Below, in pieces: positions 36,338 through 46,052 of a stretch of DNA of 64,000 nucleotides (positions within the stretch are counted from its first letter, which is position 1; every line of letters starts with the position of its first letter). The DNA lies in contig NZ_CP136693.1 of the NCBI RefSeq assembly GCF_032922745.1, positions 4,464,001 through 4,528,000 on the forward strand. The letters run 5' to 3'. Made by a program: the position numbers and the translations under genes. The DNA is from Marinobacter salarius. Its GTDB lineage: Bacteria > Pseudomonadota > Gammaproteobacteria > Pseudomonadales > Oleiphilaceae. The notes beneath the pieces were generated by a model. It worked only from the letters and a program-made list of their open reading frames with translations, ran no database searches and was not told the origin of the DNA.

Positions 36338-38476
36338 TTACTGAATCAGGTCGCTCTTGATGATCTTCGGTGTGATGAAGATCAACAGTTCGCTACGCTC
36401 ATCGATATGCTCGGTGCGCTTGAAGAGTCGGCCAAGATAAGGAATATCACCCAAGAAAGGCGTCTTGGTCGTGGTGGTCGCTACTTCTGATTGGAAAATA
36501 CCCCCCAAGACCACAGTTTCGCCATTTCCAACCAACACCTGCGTCGTTACCTCATTAGTGTTGATAGCCGGAATACCGGCGGTTACTTCGCCACGAGAGT
36601 CCTGATTAACCACCAGATCCATAATGATTTTGTCATCCGGGGTAATCTGAGGGGTTACTTCAAGCGACAGTGCCGCTTCCTTGAACGATACGGAAGTCGC
36701 GCCGCTGGAAGCAGCCTCTTGGTAAGGAATCTCCTCACCAGACTTGATTTTTGCAGTCTGGCGATCAGCAGTCACCACACGAGGTTGGGAGACAACTTCT
36801 GCCTGCCCGTCACTTTCCAGGGCGGAAAGCTCTAGATCCACAAGGAAGTCGTCACTACCCCAACCAATAGCGAAAGAGGATGCGCCTTGCCCTGAGACAC
36901 CAAGATCAACTGCCAGAGCACCAGGGAAAGTAATGGTATTGTTATTGCCATTGGCCGCATCACGAGCCTCGCCAACAGCCCCCTGAGAGCCACCGACAGA
37001 GATAACACTACCATCGCCCCTGACATCATAGGCGGCACCGCCCCAACGAACGCCGAGGTTTTCAGCAACGTTGGTTTGCGCCCTTACAATTCGGGCCTCA
37101 ATGGAAACCTGACGAACCGGAACGTCCCACGTCGAAACCAGACGACGAATTTCGTCGAGCTTTTCCGAGGTTTCACGAACACTGATGGTATTGGTACGCG
37201 CATCCGAAGATACGAATCCCCGGGAAGAGATCAATTCTTCATCCGCCTCGATCAGCGCAACAACGTCTGCAGCTTTGGCATAATTCACCTGAATGATATC
37301 CAGACGAACCGGCGCAAGCTCAGCGATCTGCTTGGACGTCTCCAGCTCAAGCTTCTCACGGGCGGCAATTTCGTCAGCCGGCGCAACCAGCAGTACGTTA
37401 CCAATCTGGCGCTTGTCCAATCCCTTTGTCTTAAGGATCAGGTCCAGAGCCTGGTCCCAGGGCACATTCTGCAAACGCAGCGTGATGCTGCCACTGACCG
37501 TATCGCTGGCAACAAGGTTCAGACCAGTAAAGTCGGCAATCAACTGCAATACCGAACGAACTTCGATGTCCTGGAAGTTGAGAGAGAGCTTGTCGCCGGT
37601 GTACGGGAACTTCTCCTCTCGACGAGACTCAGCTTCCTCTTCTGTCAGCCTTTCCACGCTAACGGTAAACTGCGAACCGGACTGGTAGGCAATGTAGTCG
37701 TAGTTGCCTTCCGGACGAATTTCCACAACCGCATTACCATCTTCCATGTAGGTATCAACCCGGGTTACCGGTGTCGCGAAATCGGTAACATCAAGGCGGC
37801 GACGAAGATTATCCGGCACACTGGTACCGTCCATCGTCAAGCGAATCTTGCCCCCGAGCTCGGACAGATCCACGGATGCATTGGCACTACCCAGATCCAC
37901 GATCACGCGTCCTTCGCCATTCTGCCCACGCCTAAAATCGACTCCCGCCAGGTCGTTGCCTGCCGATGAGACCGACTGTCCGCCCGATGCGGTAGTCATC
38001 GGTGTAGAGGAAGAAGTCGAGCCTGACGCTGCGACACCACTACCCTGACTGCCGATTGTGACGACCAGGCTGTTCTGGGTACGCACCGTCTCATAGGGAG
38101 CCAGCTCTGCCAGGTTGAAGATCAGGCGAGTGCGATCCTTGGTTTCGACAACCGTCATGCTCTGGGCGTTACCGCCCCCGAGCGAGATGTTGCGACTGTC
38201 GAGGCCGCTGTTCGTGTCCCGCAGGTCCACTGCGATCCTCGCAGGTCGCTCGATCGTATACCCGGTCGGTTCTGGTGGCTGGCCGTCAAACGACAGCGTC
38301 ACCTCGACCCGATCCCCGGACAGCGACGAAAACGACACGTCTTCCAGCGTGACCGCATTGGCCAGGCCGGATAACAACCCAAAAGCAATCACGCCGACGT
38401 ATACATTGAGTTTTCTGAACATCGCTAGCCTCGACCCCAAACTTTTTTGTTCATGCATGTTTCTTTCAATAATCAT
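36338..38476 (-). CDS. pilQ: Type IV pilus secretin PilQ
   Basis: Outer-membrane secretin through which the type IV pilus passes. The 712 residues have a signal peptide (FRKLNVYVGVIAFGLLSGLA), N-terminal AMIN domains (about 40-250) for peptidoglycan, a secretin/TonB N-terminal domain (SLNFQDIEVRSVLQLIADF) and the C-terminal secretin domain with VVLGGIFQSE and TKTPFLGDIPYLGRLFKR. The start at 38476 is fixed by AAGGAG seven bases upstream, which overlaps the pilP stop codon. A Met at residue 19 nearer the signal peptide is the alternative. Confidence 0.96.
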   Translation of the reverse strand: MIIERNMHEQKSLGSRLAMFRKLNVYVGVIAFGLLSGLANAVTLEDVSFSSLSGDRVEVTLSFDGQPPEPTGYTIERPARIAVDLRDTNSGLDSRNISLGGGNAQSMTVVETKDRTRLIFNLAELAPYETVRTQNSLVVTIGSQGSGVAASGSTSSSTPMTTASGGQSVSSAGNDLAGVDFRRGQNGEGRVIVDLGSANASVDLSELGGKIRLTMDGTSVPDNLRRRLDVTDFATPVTRVDTYMEDGNAVVEIRPEGNYDYIAYQSGSQFTVSVERLTEEEAESRREEKFPYTGDKLSLNFQDIEVRSVLQLIADFTGLNLVASDTVSGSITLRLQNVPWDQALDLILKTKGLDKRQIGNVLLVAPADEIAAREKLELETSKQIAELAPVRLDIIQVNYAKAADVVALIEADEELISSRGFVSSDARTNTISVRETSEKLDEIRRLVSTWDVPVRQVSIEARIVRAQTNVAENLGVRWGGAAYDVRGDGSVISVGGSQGAVGEARDAANGNNNTITFPGALAVDLGVSGQGASSFAIGWGSDDFLVDLELSALESDGQAEVVSQPRVVTADRQTAKIKSGEEIPYQEAASSGATSVSFKEAALSLEVTPQITPDDKIIMDLVVNQDSRGEVTAGIPAINTNEVTTQVLVGNGETVVLGGIFQSEVATTTTKTPFLGDIPYLGRLFKRTEHIDERSELLIFITPKIIKSDLIQ

Positions 38477-38487
38477 AATGCCGCTCC

Positions 38488-39042
38488 TTAGCCCTCATTC
38501 TCATCCAGCGACAGCGAGCGTGGACGCTCGACCCATCCGCCCCGGCCATTGGGAACGATTTCAATTAGCTCGATCCGGGTTTCATTGACACCAATAATCC
38601 GGCCATAATTCTGCCCCATGTAGTTTCCAGTGCGCACTCTGTGGATGCCGCCCGTGTCATCCTTTATAAGGGCAAACAGATTTCCGGATGCGTCACTCAA
38701 AGTACCGACCATGGAGAGCCCCTTCAGATCAAAGTTCTCAAGAACCTCTCTCGGCCGATCAAGGTCCGGCTCGATATCGCTTTCGGGTTCCTGATCAACC
38801 ATGGTGAGCTGCACATCAATAGGCGGCTCGAAAGGTGCTCTACGATCCGCTGCCGAATAACTGAACGCCTCGTAAGCCTTGAACTCCGGTAAGGGTTCAA
38901 CATGCCCCCGAGGTTTGGCCCGGGTATCTGCCATAAACTTATCGAGATCGGAAAAGCCACTTCCCTGAGAACACGCCGTCAGAAAAGATACCAGACAAAT
39001 ACCCATCCAGGCTTTTGCCGCATGCTGTCGCGCCATGCTCAT
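38488..39042 (-). CDS. pilP: Type IV pilus assembly lipoprotein PilP
   Basis: Lipoprotein that links PilMNO to PilQ. The 184 residues have a signal peptide with lipobox LTAC (Cys24), then a disordered Pro/Glu-rich stretch and a C-terminal HR-type beta domain (LKGLSMVGTLSD ... VRTGNYMGQNYGRI). The start overlaps pilO by four bases (ATGA), as for tightly coupled genes. Confidence 0.95.
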   Translation of the reverse strand: MSMARQHAAKAWMGICLVSFLTACSQGSGFSDLDKFMADTRAKPRGHVEPLPEFKAYEAFSYSAADRRAPFEPPIDVQLTMVDQEPESDIEPDLDRPREVLENFDLKGLSMVGTLSDASGNLFALIKDDTGGIHRVRTGNYMGQNYGRIIGVNETRIELIEIVPNGRGGWVERPRSLSLDENEG

Positions 39043-39650
39043 TCTCCAGCCCGGTAGCGGTAGGTACGTGCAAGAACCTGCATATTCAGCTGCTCTCCAT
39101 CACCGCCTGTTGGTGTTATCGTTAGGTCATGCAACGTCACAATCCGCGGCAGGCTCGCCACACTGCTGACGAACGTCGCCAATTCGTGATACGAACCCGA
39201 TACCCGGATGTTGATCGGAAGCTCCGCGTAGAAATCACGCCGCTGCTCCCCCTGCAACTTGACTTCCTGGAGCGAAAGGCCGCTACCCAACGCCGTATTG
39301 GTAATATCCTCCAGCAGGCCAGGCACTTCGGTTTCACTCGGGAGTTGACGCACAAGCGCGCCGAAGGTCTCTTCCATTTCCTCCATTTGCGCCTTGAATA
39401 CTTCGAGGTTAGCCACCTGATAAGCCTTGTCTTCGTAGCGCTTCCGAAGCTCCTGCTCGGTCTTTTCGACACGGTCAAGCTGGGCATACTGATCTTTGAC
39501 AAAGAACCAGTAACCACCACCCAGTATCAGGCCAAAAATGATAAGCGCTACGATTGCCTTGATCGGGGCGGGCCAAATACCGGCATTGTTGACGTCCAGA
39601 TCATTGATATCAAATTCATTGAGGTTCTTGAGTGAGTCCGCGAGGCTCAT
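39039..39650 (-). CDS. pilO: Type IV pilus inner-membrane protein PilO
   Basis: Bitopic inner-membrane protein of the pilus alignment complex. The 203 residues have one TM helix (about 28-50), a coiled coil (about 55-95; RVEKTEQELRKRYEDKAYQV) and a ferredoxin-like periplasmic domain with GSYHELATFVSSVASLPRIV. Its start overlaps the pilN stop by one base (TAATG). Confidence 0.96.
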   Translation of the reverse strand: MSLADSLKNLNEFDINDLDVNNAGIWPAPIKAIVALIIFGLILGGGYWFFVKDQYAQLDRVEKTEQELRKRYEDKAYQVANLEVFKAQMEEMEETFGALVRQLPSETEVPGLLEDITNTALGSGLSLQEVKLQGEQRRDFYAELPINIRVSGSYHELATFVSSVASLPRIVTLHDLTITPTGGDGEQLNMQVLARTYRYRAGE

Positions 39651-40213
39651 TATTTGTCCTCCCCTTCGGGCTCTGGTGTTTGTTGCTGCACCGACAGGTT
39701 GAACTGGCTGTAACCAGCACGACGGTTATCGGCGGCAGACACGTTTGACAGGTTAGGGTTAGTGAACCAGTCGGACTCTTCAAAACGTCTCATAAGGGCG
39801 GAAATTCGGCTATTGGACTCCGACATACCAACGATACCCACAGTGTCTCCGGTCTTTTTGAGGCTCGTGTAAAAAAGTCCATCTGGCAGGGTGCGGACCA
39901 GTTCGTCAAAAACCCGCACGATAACCGGGCGCTTGCCCTGGAGATCCTGAATGACCTGCATGCGCGACAGCAGCTCGTCCCGCTTGCGCTTCAAATCCTC
40001 GATCTCTTTAATCTGCTTATCCAGCTGCTTGGTTGCGGTTTCGATATAGGCGTTTCTGGATTCCTGGTAGGCGATACGGTTGTCCATATCGGTTTTCCAG
40101 AGAAAAGTCAGGCCGACAGCTATAAAAGCCGCGCCCAGAATCATCACCACAAACTGCTTCTGCTTCTCCGCCCGGAGTTCTTCGCGCCAGGGTCTGAGGT
40201 TAATCTTTGCCAT
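39650..40213 (-). CDS. pilN: Type IV pilus inner-membrane protein PilN
   Basis: Partner of PilO and PilM. The 187 residues begin with the conserved cytoplasmic PilM-binding motif INLRPWREELR (residues 4-14), followed by one TM helix (about 23-41), a coiled coil and a PilN periplasmic domain. It overlaps pilM by one base. Confidence 0.96.
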   Translation of the reverse strand: MAKINLRPWREELRAEKQKQFVVMILGAAFIAVGLTFLWKTDMDNRIAYQESRNAYIETATKQLDKQIKEIEDLKRKRDELLSRMQVIQDLQGKRPVIVRVFDELVRTLPDGLFYTSLKKTGDTVGIVGMSESNSRISALMRRFEESDWFTNPNLSNVSAADNRRAGYSQFNLSVQQQTPEPEGEDK

Positions 40214-41277
40214 CAGTCAAAGCTCCTCATTGCCAGCCCGCAGGCGATCATGAGCGAAGGTGCATCATTGCTCAGCGAAGACGCATTCACTCTTGACCCC
40301 ACCGCCATGTCCGCGAAAGGATTTGCGACCAGCGTTGGTGTGCCTGTTTTTTCCTCGACCATCTCTGTCAGCCCCTGAATAAATGCCGTGCCACCTGCCA
40401 GGACCACGTAGTCAACCGCATTGTACTGGCTTGCGCCGAAGAAGAACTGCAGCGCCCTTGCGACCTGCTGAACTACCGCTTCGCGGAAAGGCGTCAGAAC
40501 TTCGGAATCGTAGTCGTCCGGAAGACCGCCCTGTTTCTTGGCCAGGCCGGCTTCTTCAAGGGATAAACCATAACGACGCTGAATTTCTTCGGTGAGTTGC
40601 TTCCCCCCGAAAATCTGCTCGCGAGTGTAAACCGTCTTGCCTTCCGCCAACACGCTCAGTGTGGTCATGGTGGCGCCGATATCGACGATCGCCACAACGA
40701 GTTCTTCACCCTGGGAATCAAGCTGAGACTCAATGAGTGCGTATGCGCGCTCAAGTGCATAGGCCTCGACGTCCACGATCTTGGTGGTCAAAGACCCAAT
40801 CTCTAGAGCGTCTTCCCGAATATCGACGTTTTCTTTCCGGCACGCCGCAAGAAGTACATCGACCTGGTCCGGGTTGGTCTCAGACGGCCCCTGAACCTCG
40901 AAGTCGATCGCCACTTCATCCAGCGGATAGGGGATATACTGATCGGCCTCAAGCGTTATCTGATCTTCCATCTCAAACTCGTTGAGACCACTGTCCATCT
41001 GGATCAGCTTGGTAATAACGGCGGAACCAGAGACCGCCACAGCCACCTGCTTGACGCTCGTACGTGATTTGGATGCGACACGCTTGAGCACCTCGCCCAC
41101 CGCCTCGACATCCGTGATGTTTTTCTCTACCACAGCATTGGCCGGTAGTGGCTCAACTGCGTAGCTCTCGACCTTATAGCGGTCGCCCTGCTTCGATAGT
41201 TCCAGTAGTTTGACCGAGCTGGAACTGATATCCACGCCCAGCACCGAACTGGATTTCTTTCCTAACAATCCGAACAC
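40213..41277 (-). CDS. pilM: Type IV pilus assembly protein PilM
   Basis: Cytoplasmic actin/FtsA-like ATPase that binds the PilN N-terminus. It has 354 residues: N-terminal LGVDISSSSVKLLELSK, IVDIGATMTTLSVL and VVLAGGTAFIQGL are the nucleotide-binding motifs. The start codon is GTG at 41277 (MFGLLGKKSS), with a GGGTG purine run shortly upstream. It is the first gene of pilMNOPQ, divergent from mrcA, an arrangement conserved in Pseudomonas. Confidence 0.96.
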   Translation of the reverse strand: MFGLLGKKSSSVLGVDISSSSVKLLELSKQGDRYKVESYAVEPLPANAVVEKNITDVEAVGEVLKRVASKSRTSVKQVAVAVSGSAVITKLIQMDSGLNEFEMEDQITLEADQYIPYPLDEVAIDFEVQGPSETNPDQVDVLLAACRKENVDIREDALEIGSLTTKIVDVEAYALERAYALIESQLDSQGEELVVAIVDIGATMTTLSVLAEGKTVYTREQIFGGKQLTEEIQRRYGLSLEEAGLAKKQGGLPDDYDSEVLTPFREAVVQQVARALQFFFGASQYNAVDYVVLAGGTAFIQGLTEMVEEKTGTPTLVANPFADMAVGSRVNASSLSNDAPSLMIACGLAMRSFD

Positions 41278-41317
41278 GCGCTCACCCTATACCTGGTTAC
41301 ATGCACCGGGTTATGAA

Positions 41318-41333
41318 AACTCCCGACGGAGTT
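41318..41333 (-). other. Small hairpin in the pilM leader
   Basis: AACTCC and GGAGTT form a 6-bp stem with a 4-nt loop, followed by TT on the minus strand, 40 bp upstream of pilM. It could be a weak attenuator, but the stem is short. Confidence 0.3.
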
Positions 41334-41491
41334 CTTTCATATGTGTTTTTTATTTAAGAGAATTTCTTTAGTTTTCCGTCTACAATGCTCGTTCTTCTTT
41401 AATTGAGAAGCATTGCACCCGGGAAGCGGCTAGCCCTTCCTAAAGCAATTTCTCAAATGATAGACCTATATCCAACAGTTGTCAGAAAAAA

Positions 41492-43978
41492 ATGTCTCAT
41501 TTGTTGCGTACATCTCGCCTGTTTGCATGGCTATTTCTCACTGGACTCAGTCTCGCCACAATCGTGGCGTCAGGATTTTATCTTTATCTCCGCCCTGGTT
41601 TGCCTCCTGTGGAGCAACTCCTGGACATCAAGTTGCAGACCCCCTTGAGGGTCTACAGCGCAGACGACAAATTAATAGCAGAATTCGGTGAAAAGAGAAG
41701 GGCACCGGTCACAATAGAACAGATCCCTACAATTCAGTTACATGCCTTTATGGCAGCCGAAGACGCCCGTTTTTACGAACACTTTGGGGTCGACTTTAAA
41801 GGCCTGATGCGGGCTGCCATCGAACTGATCTCCACCGGCGAGATCCAGTCCGGGGGCAGTACCATCACAATGCAGGTTGCAAAAAATTACTTTTTGTCAC
41901 GCGATCGGACGTTTATTCGCAAGTTCAACGAGATACTTCTGGCTCTTCAGATCGAGCGTGAACTGGACAAAAACCGCATCATGGAGCTCTACCTCAACAA
42001 GATTTACCTGGGCAATCGCGCCTATGGTATTGCTGCCGCCGCCCAGGTGTATTACGACAAACCCGTGACCGAGCTTTCTCTGGCAGAAATGGCCATGCTT
42101 GCCGGGCTGCCCAAGGCTCCCTCCGCCTACAACCCTCTGGCAAACCCCGAACGAGCACAGATTCGTCGTAACTGGATACTGGGACGCATGCGCGACCTCC
42201 AATACATCACCAGTGACGCCTATGAGCTGGCAGCCAACGCCCCCCTGACCGCAAGCTTTAACGCCCCGTCCACTGAGGTTGATGCCGACCACGTTGCGGA
42301 AATGGCCCGAGCTGAACTGGTCAGGCGATTCGGCGATGCCGCCTACACCGACGGCTATGAAGTCAAACTGACCGTTGAAAGCGAGAAGCAACAGGAAGCG
42401 ACGAGAGCCCTAAGAGCAGGATTGGAAGCATACGACCGGCGCCACGGTTTCCGCGGCCCCATTGGACAAGTGGATGAAGAGCAACTGGAACCGGACAACC
42501 TCACAAATCTGATGGCAAATTATCCCCGCGTGGCCGAACTCGTGCCGGCAGTTGTAACCCGAGTAAGAGACAAAGACAGTGAAGTTGATCTTTACGCCCG
42601 TCAGCTTGGCGAGTCCGTCATGGCATTCTCCACAATGACTTGGGCCAAACGATACAAAACCGAAAACCTGACAGGGTCCGAACCAGAAAAGCCGTCCGAC
42701 GTAGTCGCTGCGGGTGACATCGTTTACGTAAAGCCCATGGTAGTGATGACCCCTGAGCAGCCAGGTGAATCCGACACCCAGAAGCAAAACGATGAACAGA
42801 AAGCCCTGGATATCGCCGAAGTCCGGCGCGTTGCCCTCTCGCAGGTACCTGCAGTACAGGGCGCACTGATCTCCCTTGACGCACAAACCGGCGCCATTGA
42901 AGCACTCGCTGGCGGATACAGTTTCAGCCAGAACAAATACAATCGCGCCACCCAGGCGAGGAGGCAGCCGGGCTCAACCTTCAAGCCATTCCTGTATCTG
43001 AGCGCACTTGAAAGCGGCATGACACCCGCAACCATCTACAACGACGCACCTATTGTGTTTGACGACTCCGAATTAGAGACCACATGGCGCCCACAGAATT
43101 CATCAGGACAGTTTTACGGCCCTACTCGCCTGCGAGAAGCCCTGTATCGGTCCCGCAACCTGGTGTCAGTACGCTTGCTTCGGGACCTGGGCATCCAGAA
43201 CACCATAGACTACCTTGAGCAGCTTCAGATCCCCACGGAGGACATGCAAAAAGATCTGTCACTCTCGCTGGGCAGCGGACTTCTGACACCGATGGACCTG
43301 GCCCGAGGGTTCGCGGTGATCGCCAACGGCGGCTACGACGTCGAGCCCTACCTCATTAGCCAGATCTCGGATATCAACAACGAAACAATCTTCGAAGCGC
43401 CAGACGTCACACTCTGCGATGAAAACTGCACAGAGAAACAGGAGAACAACTCCGACGACGAGAAAGAAGTTCGCATTGCCAGGCGTCTGGCCGATGAACG
43501 CTCGGTATACATCCTGCATTCCATGATGCGGGATGTAATCAGACGAGGCACCGGCCGACGCGCTCAGGCCCTGGGACGGGATGATATCAGCGGCAAAACC
43601 GGCACCACCAATGAACAGAGGGACACCTGGTTCGGCGGCTTCAACCATGACGTAGCCACCACAGTATGGGTTGGCTTTGATCAACCACAACCTCTTGGCC
43701 GCCGAGAGTTCGGCGCCAGCACTGCCCTGCCCGTCTGGCTTGATTACATGAAAGTGGCACTAGAGGGCGAACCGCCGTCATTGATGGCAAGACCCAATGG
43801 CATCGTTAACATCCGCATCGACCCGGAAACAGGCCGGCGAGCAAGGCCGGGGCAAGAAGGTGCCATGTTCGAAATATTCCGTGAAGAGGATGCCCCGCCG
43901 CCGTTAGATCCTCAGGATGAGTCATCGGCCGGCGGCAACAATGGCAGTAGCGATGACCTGTCGAGACAGATATTCTGA
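41492..43978 (+). CDS. mrcA: Class A penicillin-binding protein 1A
   Basis: Bifunctional peptidoglycan glycosyltransferase/transpeptidase, anchored in the inner membrane. The 828 residues have an N-terminal TM helix (about 9-30). The GT51 domain contains EDARFYEHFGVDFKGL and GGSTITMQVAKN. The transpeptidase domain has active Ser in QPGSTFKPF, SRN and KTGTT. An OB-like insert lies between. A signal is also seen in a Glu/Asp-rich linker and a Ser/Gly-rich C-terminus. The Shine-Dalgarno before ATG 41492 is weak. It is divergent from pilM and followed by a strong bidirectional terminator. Confidence 0.97.
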   Translation: MSHLLRTSRLFAWLFLTGLSLATIVASGFYLYLRPGLPPVEQLLDIKLQTPLRVYSADDKLIAEFGEKRRAPVTIEQIPTIQLHAFMAAEDARFYEHFGVDFKGLMRAAIELISTGEIQSGGSTITMQVAKNYFLSRDRTFIRKFNEILLALQIERELDKNRIMELYLNKIYLGNRAYGIAAAAQVYYDKPVTELSLAEMAMLAGLPKAPSAYNPLANPERAQIRRNWILGRMRDLQYITSDAYELAANAPLTASFNAPSTEVDADHVAEMARAELVRRFGDAAYTDGYEVKLTVESEKQQEATRALRAGLEAYDRRHGFRGPIGQVDEEQLEPDNLTNLMANYPRVAELVPAVVTRVRDKDSEVDLYARQLGESVMAFSTMTWAKRYKTENLTGSEPEKPSDVVAAGDIVYVKPMVVMTPEQPGESDTQKQNDEQKALDIAEVRRVALSQVPAVQGALISLDAQTGAIEALAGGYSFSQNKYNRATQARRQPGSTFKPFLYLSALESGMTPATIYNDAPIVFDDSELETTWRPQNSSGQFYGPTRLREALYRSRNLVSVRLLRDLGIQNTIDYLEQLQIPTEDMQKDLSLSLGSGLLTPMDLARGFAVIANGGYDVEPYLISQISDINNETIFEAPDVTLCDENCTEKQENNSDDEKEVRIARRLADERSVYILHSMMRDVIRRGTGRRAQALGRDDISGKTGTTNEQRDTWFGGFNHDVATTVWVGFDQPQPLGRREFGASTALPVWLDYMKVALEGEPPSLMARPNGIVNIRIDPETGRRARPGQEGAMFEIFREEDAPPPLDPQDESSAGGNNGSSDDLSRQIF

Positions 43979-44014
43979 CACCAGGCAAGCGGGGCGAAAA
44001 AGTCTCGCGGCCAC

Positions 44015-44049
44015 AAAAAAACCGGCGACTTAACAGTCGCCGGTTTTTT
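44015..44049. terminator. Bidirectional terminator between mrcA and maeB
   Basis: A perfect 15-bp stem (44016-44030 with 44035-44049) around a 4-nt loop, GC core ACCGGCGACT, flanked by A and T runs. It lies between the convergent stops of mrcA (43978) and maeB (44074). Confidence 0.92.
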
Positions 44050-44073
44050 ATTTCCCGAAATCAATGGGCTATA

Positions 44074-45339
44074 TCAGATGATATCGTCCATTGATTTCAG
44101 CGGGTAATGGGCCGGGTAGCCGTTACGGGCAACGCCCGAGTCAACCGCCGCGCGAGCGACTGCCGCCGGAACAACTTCCAGCAGGCGCACGTCCATCGGC
44201 TTGGGAATGATGTACTCCCGGCCAAACTCGAAACTTGCAACGTCATAGGCTTCACAAATTTCCTGCGGAACCGGCTCTTTCGCCAACTCGCGAATCGCGT
44301 GAACAGCCGCCACTTTCATTTCTTCGTTGATTGCGGTCGCCCTCACGTCCAGAGCACCACGGAAGATGAACGGGAAGCCAAGCACGTTATTCACCTGATT
44401 CGGGTAGTCTGAGCGGCCCGTAGCCATGATCAGGTCATCACGGGTAGCCAGCGCCACTTCAGGGCTGATCTCAGGGTCCGGGTTGGAGCAGGCAAACACA
44501 ATCGGATTCGGAGCCATCAGCTTAAGCTGGTCCGCGCTCAGCAAATCCGGGCCGGAAAGCCCGAGAAATACATCCGCGCCGTCCATCGCATCATCAAGCG
44601 TGCGCTTGTCCGTGTCGTTGGCAAACATCGCCTTGTACTGGTTCAGGTCCTCGCGACCGGAATGAATCACGCCCTTGCGGTCCAGCATGTAGATGTTTTC
44701 GGACCGAACGCCACAGCTGATCAGCAGCTTCATGCAAGCGATAGCCGCTGCGCCTGCTCCGAGGCAGACCACTTTGGCCTCATCGATTTTCTTGCCCTGC
44801 AACTCCAGGGCGTTAATCATGCCTGCAGCGGTTACGATGGCCGTGCCGTGCTGATCATCATGGAAGATGGGTACACTGCACTTTTCGATCAACGCGCGCT
44901 CAATTTCGAAGCACTCGGGAGCCTTGATGTCTTCAAGGTTGATACCGCCGAAGGTGTCGGCAATACGTTCAACCGTTTCTATAAATGCCTGGGGGCTTTC
45001 GGAATTGACCTCGATATCGAACACATCAATCCCAGCAAAGCGTTTGAACAGTACGCCTTTGCCTTCCATAACCGGCTTGCTCGCCAGCGGACCCAGATTA
45101 CCCAGACCAAGGATTGCAGTGCCGTCTGAAATCACGGCTACCAGATTACCCTTGGCGGTGTATTTGTATGCGTTCTCGGGGTCCTTCGCGATCTCGCGGA
45201 CCGGCTCGGCAACCCCGGGGCTGTACGCCAGGGAAAGGTCGCGGGAGGTCTTGGTGGGCTTGGTGATTTCAACACTCAGCTTACCAGGCCGCGGCTTGGC
45301 GTGGTATTCAAGGGCTGCTTCTTTCAGATCTTGAGACAT
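44074..45339 (-). CDS. maeB: NADP-dependent malic enzyme (short form, no PTA domain)
   Basis: Oxidatively decarboxylates malate to pyruvate, making NADPH. The 421 residues (ATG 45339, MSQDLKEAALEYHAK) comprise only the malic enzyme part: SLAYSPGVAEPV, FNDDQHGTA-type motif (HDDQHGTAIV), and the Rossmann motif CLGAGAAAIACMKLL. The C-terminal phosphotransacetylase-like domain found in E. coli MaeB (759 residues) is missing, as in other short-form enzymes. A longer in-frame start at 45450 is unlikely. Confidence 0.94.
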   Translation of the reverse strand: MSQDLKEAALEYHAKPRPGKLSVEITKPTKTSRDLSLAYSPGVAEPVREIAKDPENAYKYTAKGNLVAVISDGTAILGLGNLGPLASKPVMEGKGVLFKRFAGIDVFDIEVNSESPQAFIETVERIADTFGGINLEDIKAPECFEIERALIEKCSVPIFHDDQHGTAIVTAAGMINALELQGKKIDEAKVVCLGAGAAAIACMKLLISCGVRSENIYMLDRKGVIHSGREDLNQYKAMFANDTDKRTLDDAMDGADVFLGLSGPDLLSADQLKLMAPNPIVFACSNPDPEISPEVALATRDDLIMATGRSDYPNQVNNVLGFPFIFRGALDVRATAINEEMKVAAVHAIRELAKEPVPQEICEAYDVASFEFGREYIIPKPMDVRLLEVVPAAVARAAVDSGVARNGYPAHYPLKSMDDII

Positions 45340-45525
45340 TGCCACTGTTCCGTTTGTCACGTTTAAGAGGTAATAAGCCACCGGGCCTTGCCCAGCGGAG
45401 CGCGACATTATGGCGCGAAGGGCTGCATCAGACAAGGCCAGATTGGCCACTTGTTAATCAGTCAATACGGCTTTTTGCGTATGCATTCACAACAGGCGCG
45501 CCCTCCAGGGCGAGCCTGCAGATAC

Positions 45526-45553
45526 AAAAAAAGCGCCTCGCAAGGCGCTTTTT
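45526..45553 (-). terminator. Terminator after rpmE
   Basis: AAAAAGCGCCT (45528-45538) pairs with AGGCGCTTTTT (45543-45553) around a 4-nt loop. It lies 17 bp past the rpmE stop on the minus strand and has T runs on both strands. Confidence 0.9.
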
Positions 45554-45570
45554 CACTATCAACATTCGGA

Positions 45571-45792
45571 TCAGGCTTTCTTGCCACCGATGCGACCACC
45601 GAAACGCTTCTGGAAACGGTCGATACGGCCGCCGGTGTCCATCACTTTCTGCTTACCGGTGTAGAAAGGGTGACACTGGGAGCATACATCCAGAGTCAGG
45701 TCCTGAGTAAACGTAGAGCGGGTCTTGAGAACATTACCGCAGGAACAGGTAGCGGTAATTTCGGCATACTTGGGGTGAATACCTTCTTTCAT
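45571..45792 (-). CDS. rpmE: 50S ribosomal protein L31 (zinc-binding type)
   Basis: Large-subunit protein bridging to the small subunit. The 73 residues start MKEGIHPKYAEITATCSCGN and carry the Cys motif (CSC ... CSQCHPFYTG), so it is the zinc-containing (C+) form. It is a single-gene unit divergent from priA, the order also found in E. coli. Confidence 0.97.
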   Translation of the reverse strand: MKEGIHPKYAEITATCSCGNVLKTRSTFTQDLTLDVCSQCHPFYTGKQKVMDTGGRIDRFQKRFGGRIGGKKA

Positions 45793-45930
45793 GGCGAACC
45801 TCTATCGGTCATGCCGCTACCAGATCACGGGATTGTCCGCGTTGCTAAACAATCCGGGTGTCGGGCACCGCATGTTTGAATCAATTGACAAGACGGGGCA
45901 CAATCATGCCCTGCCGGAAACAGACCGCGA

Positions 45931-45959
45931 ATCTTACTTGCAAATGCGGTATCAGGCAA
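45931..45959 (-). promoter_or_regulatory. Putative promoter of rpmE
   Basis: Minus strand TTGCCT (plus 45954-45959), 17-bp spacer, TAAGAT (plus 45931-45936), about 140 bp upstream of rpmE. Confidence 0.4.
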
Positions 45960-46052
45960 GCCCCGGACCGTCTTATCATCCCGCCCGACACGGGACACGC
46001 CGGATTGCAGCCCTTTTAAAGGATAGGCAGATACCGTGACACCTTTATCGCC

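Noticed and set aside
45493..45518. Inverted repeat AGGCGCGCCCT..AGGGCGAGCCT upstream of the rpmE terminator
   Set aside because: Imperfect stem with no T tract; the adjacent hairpin at 45528-45553 is the better terminator.
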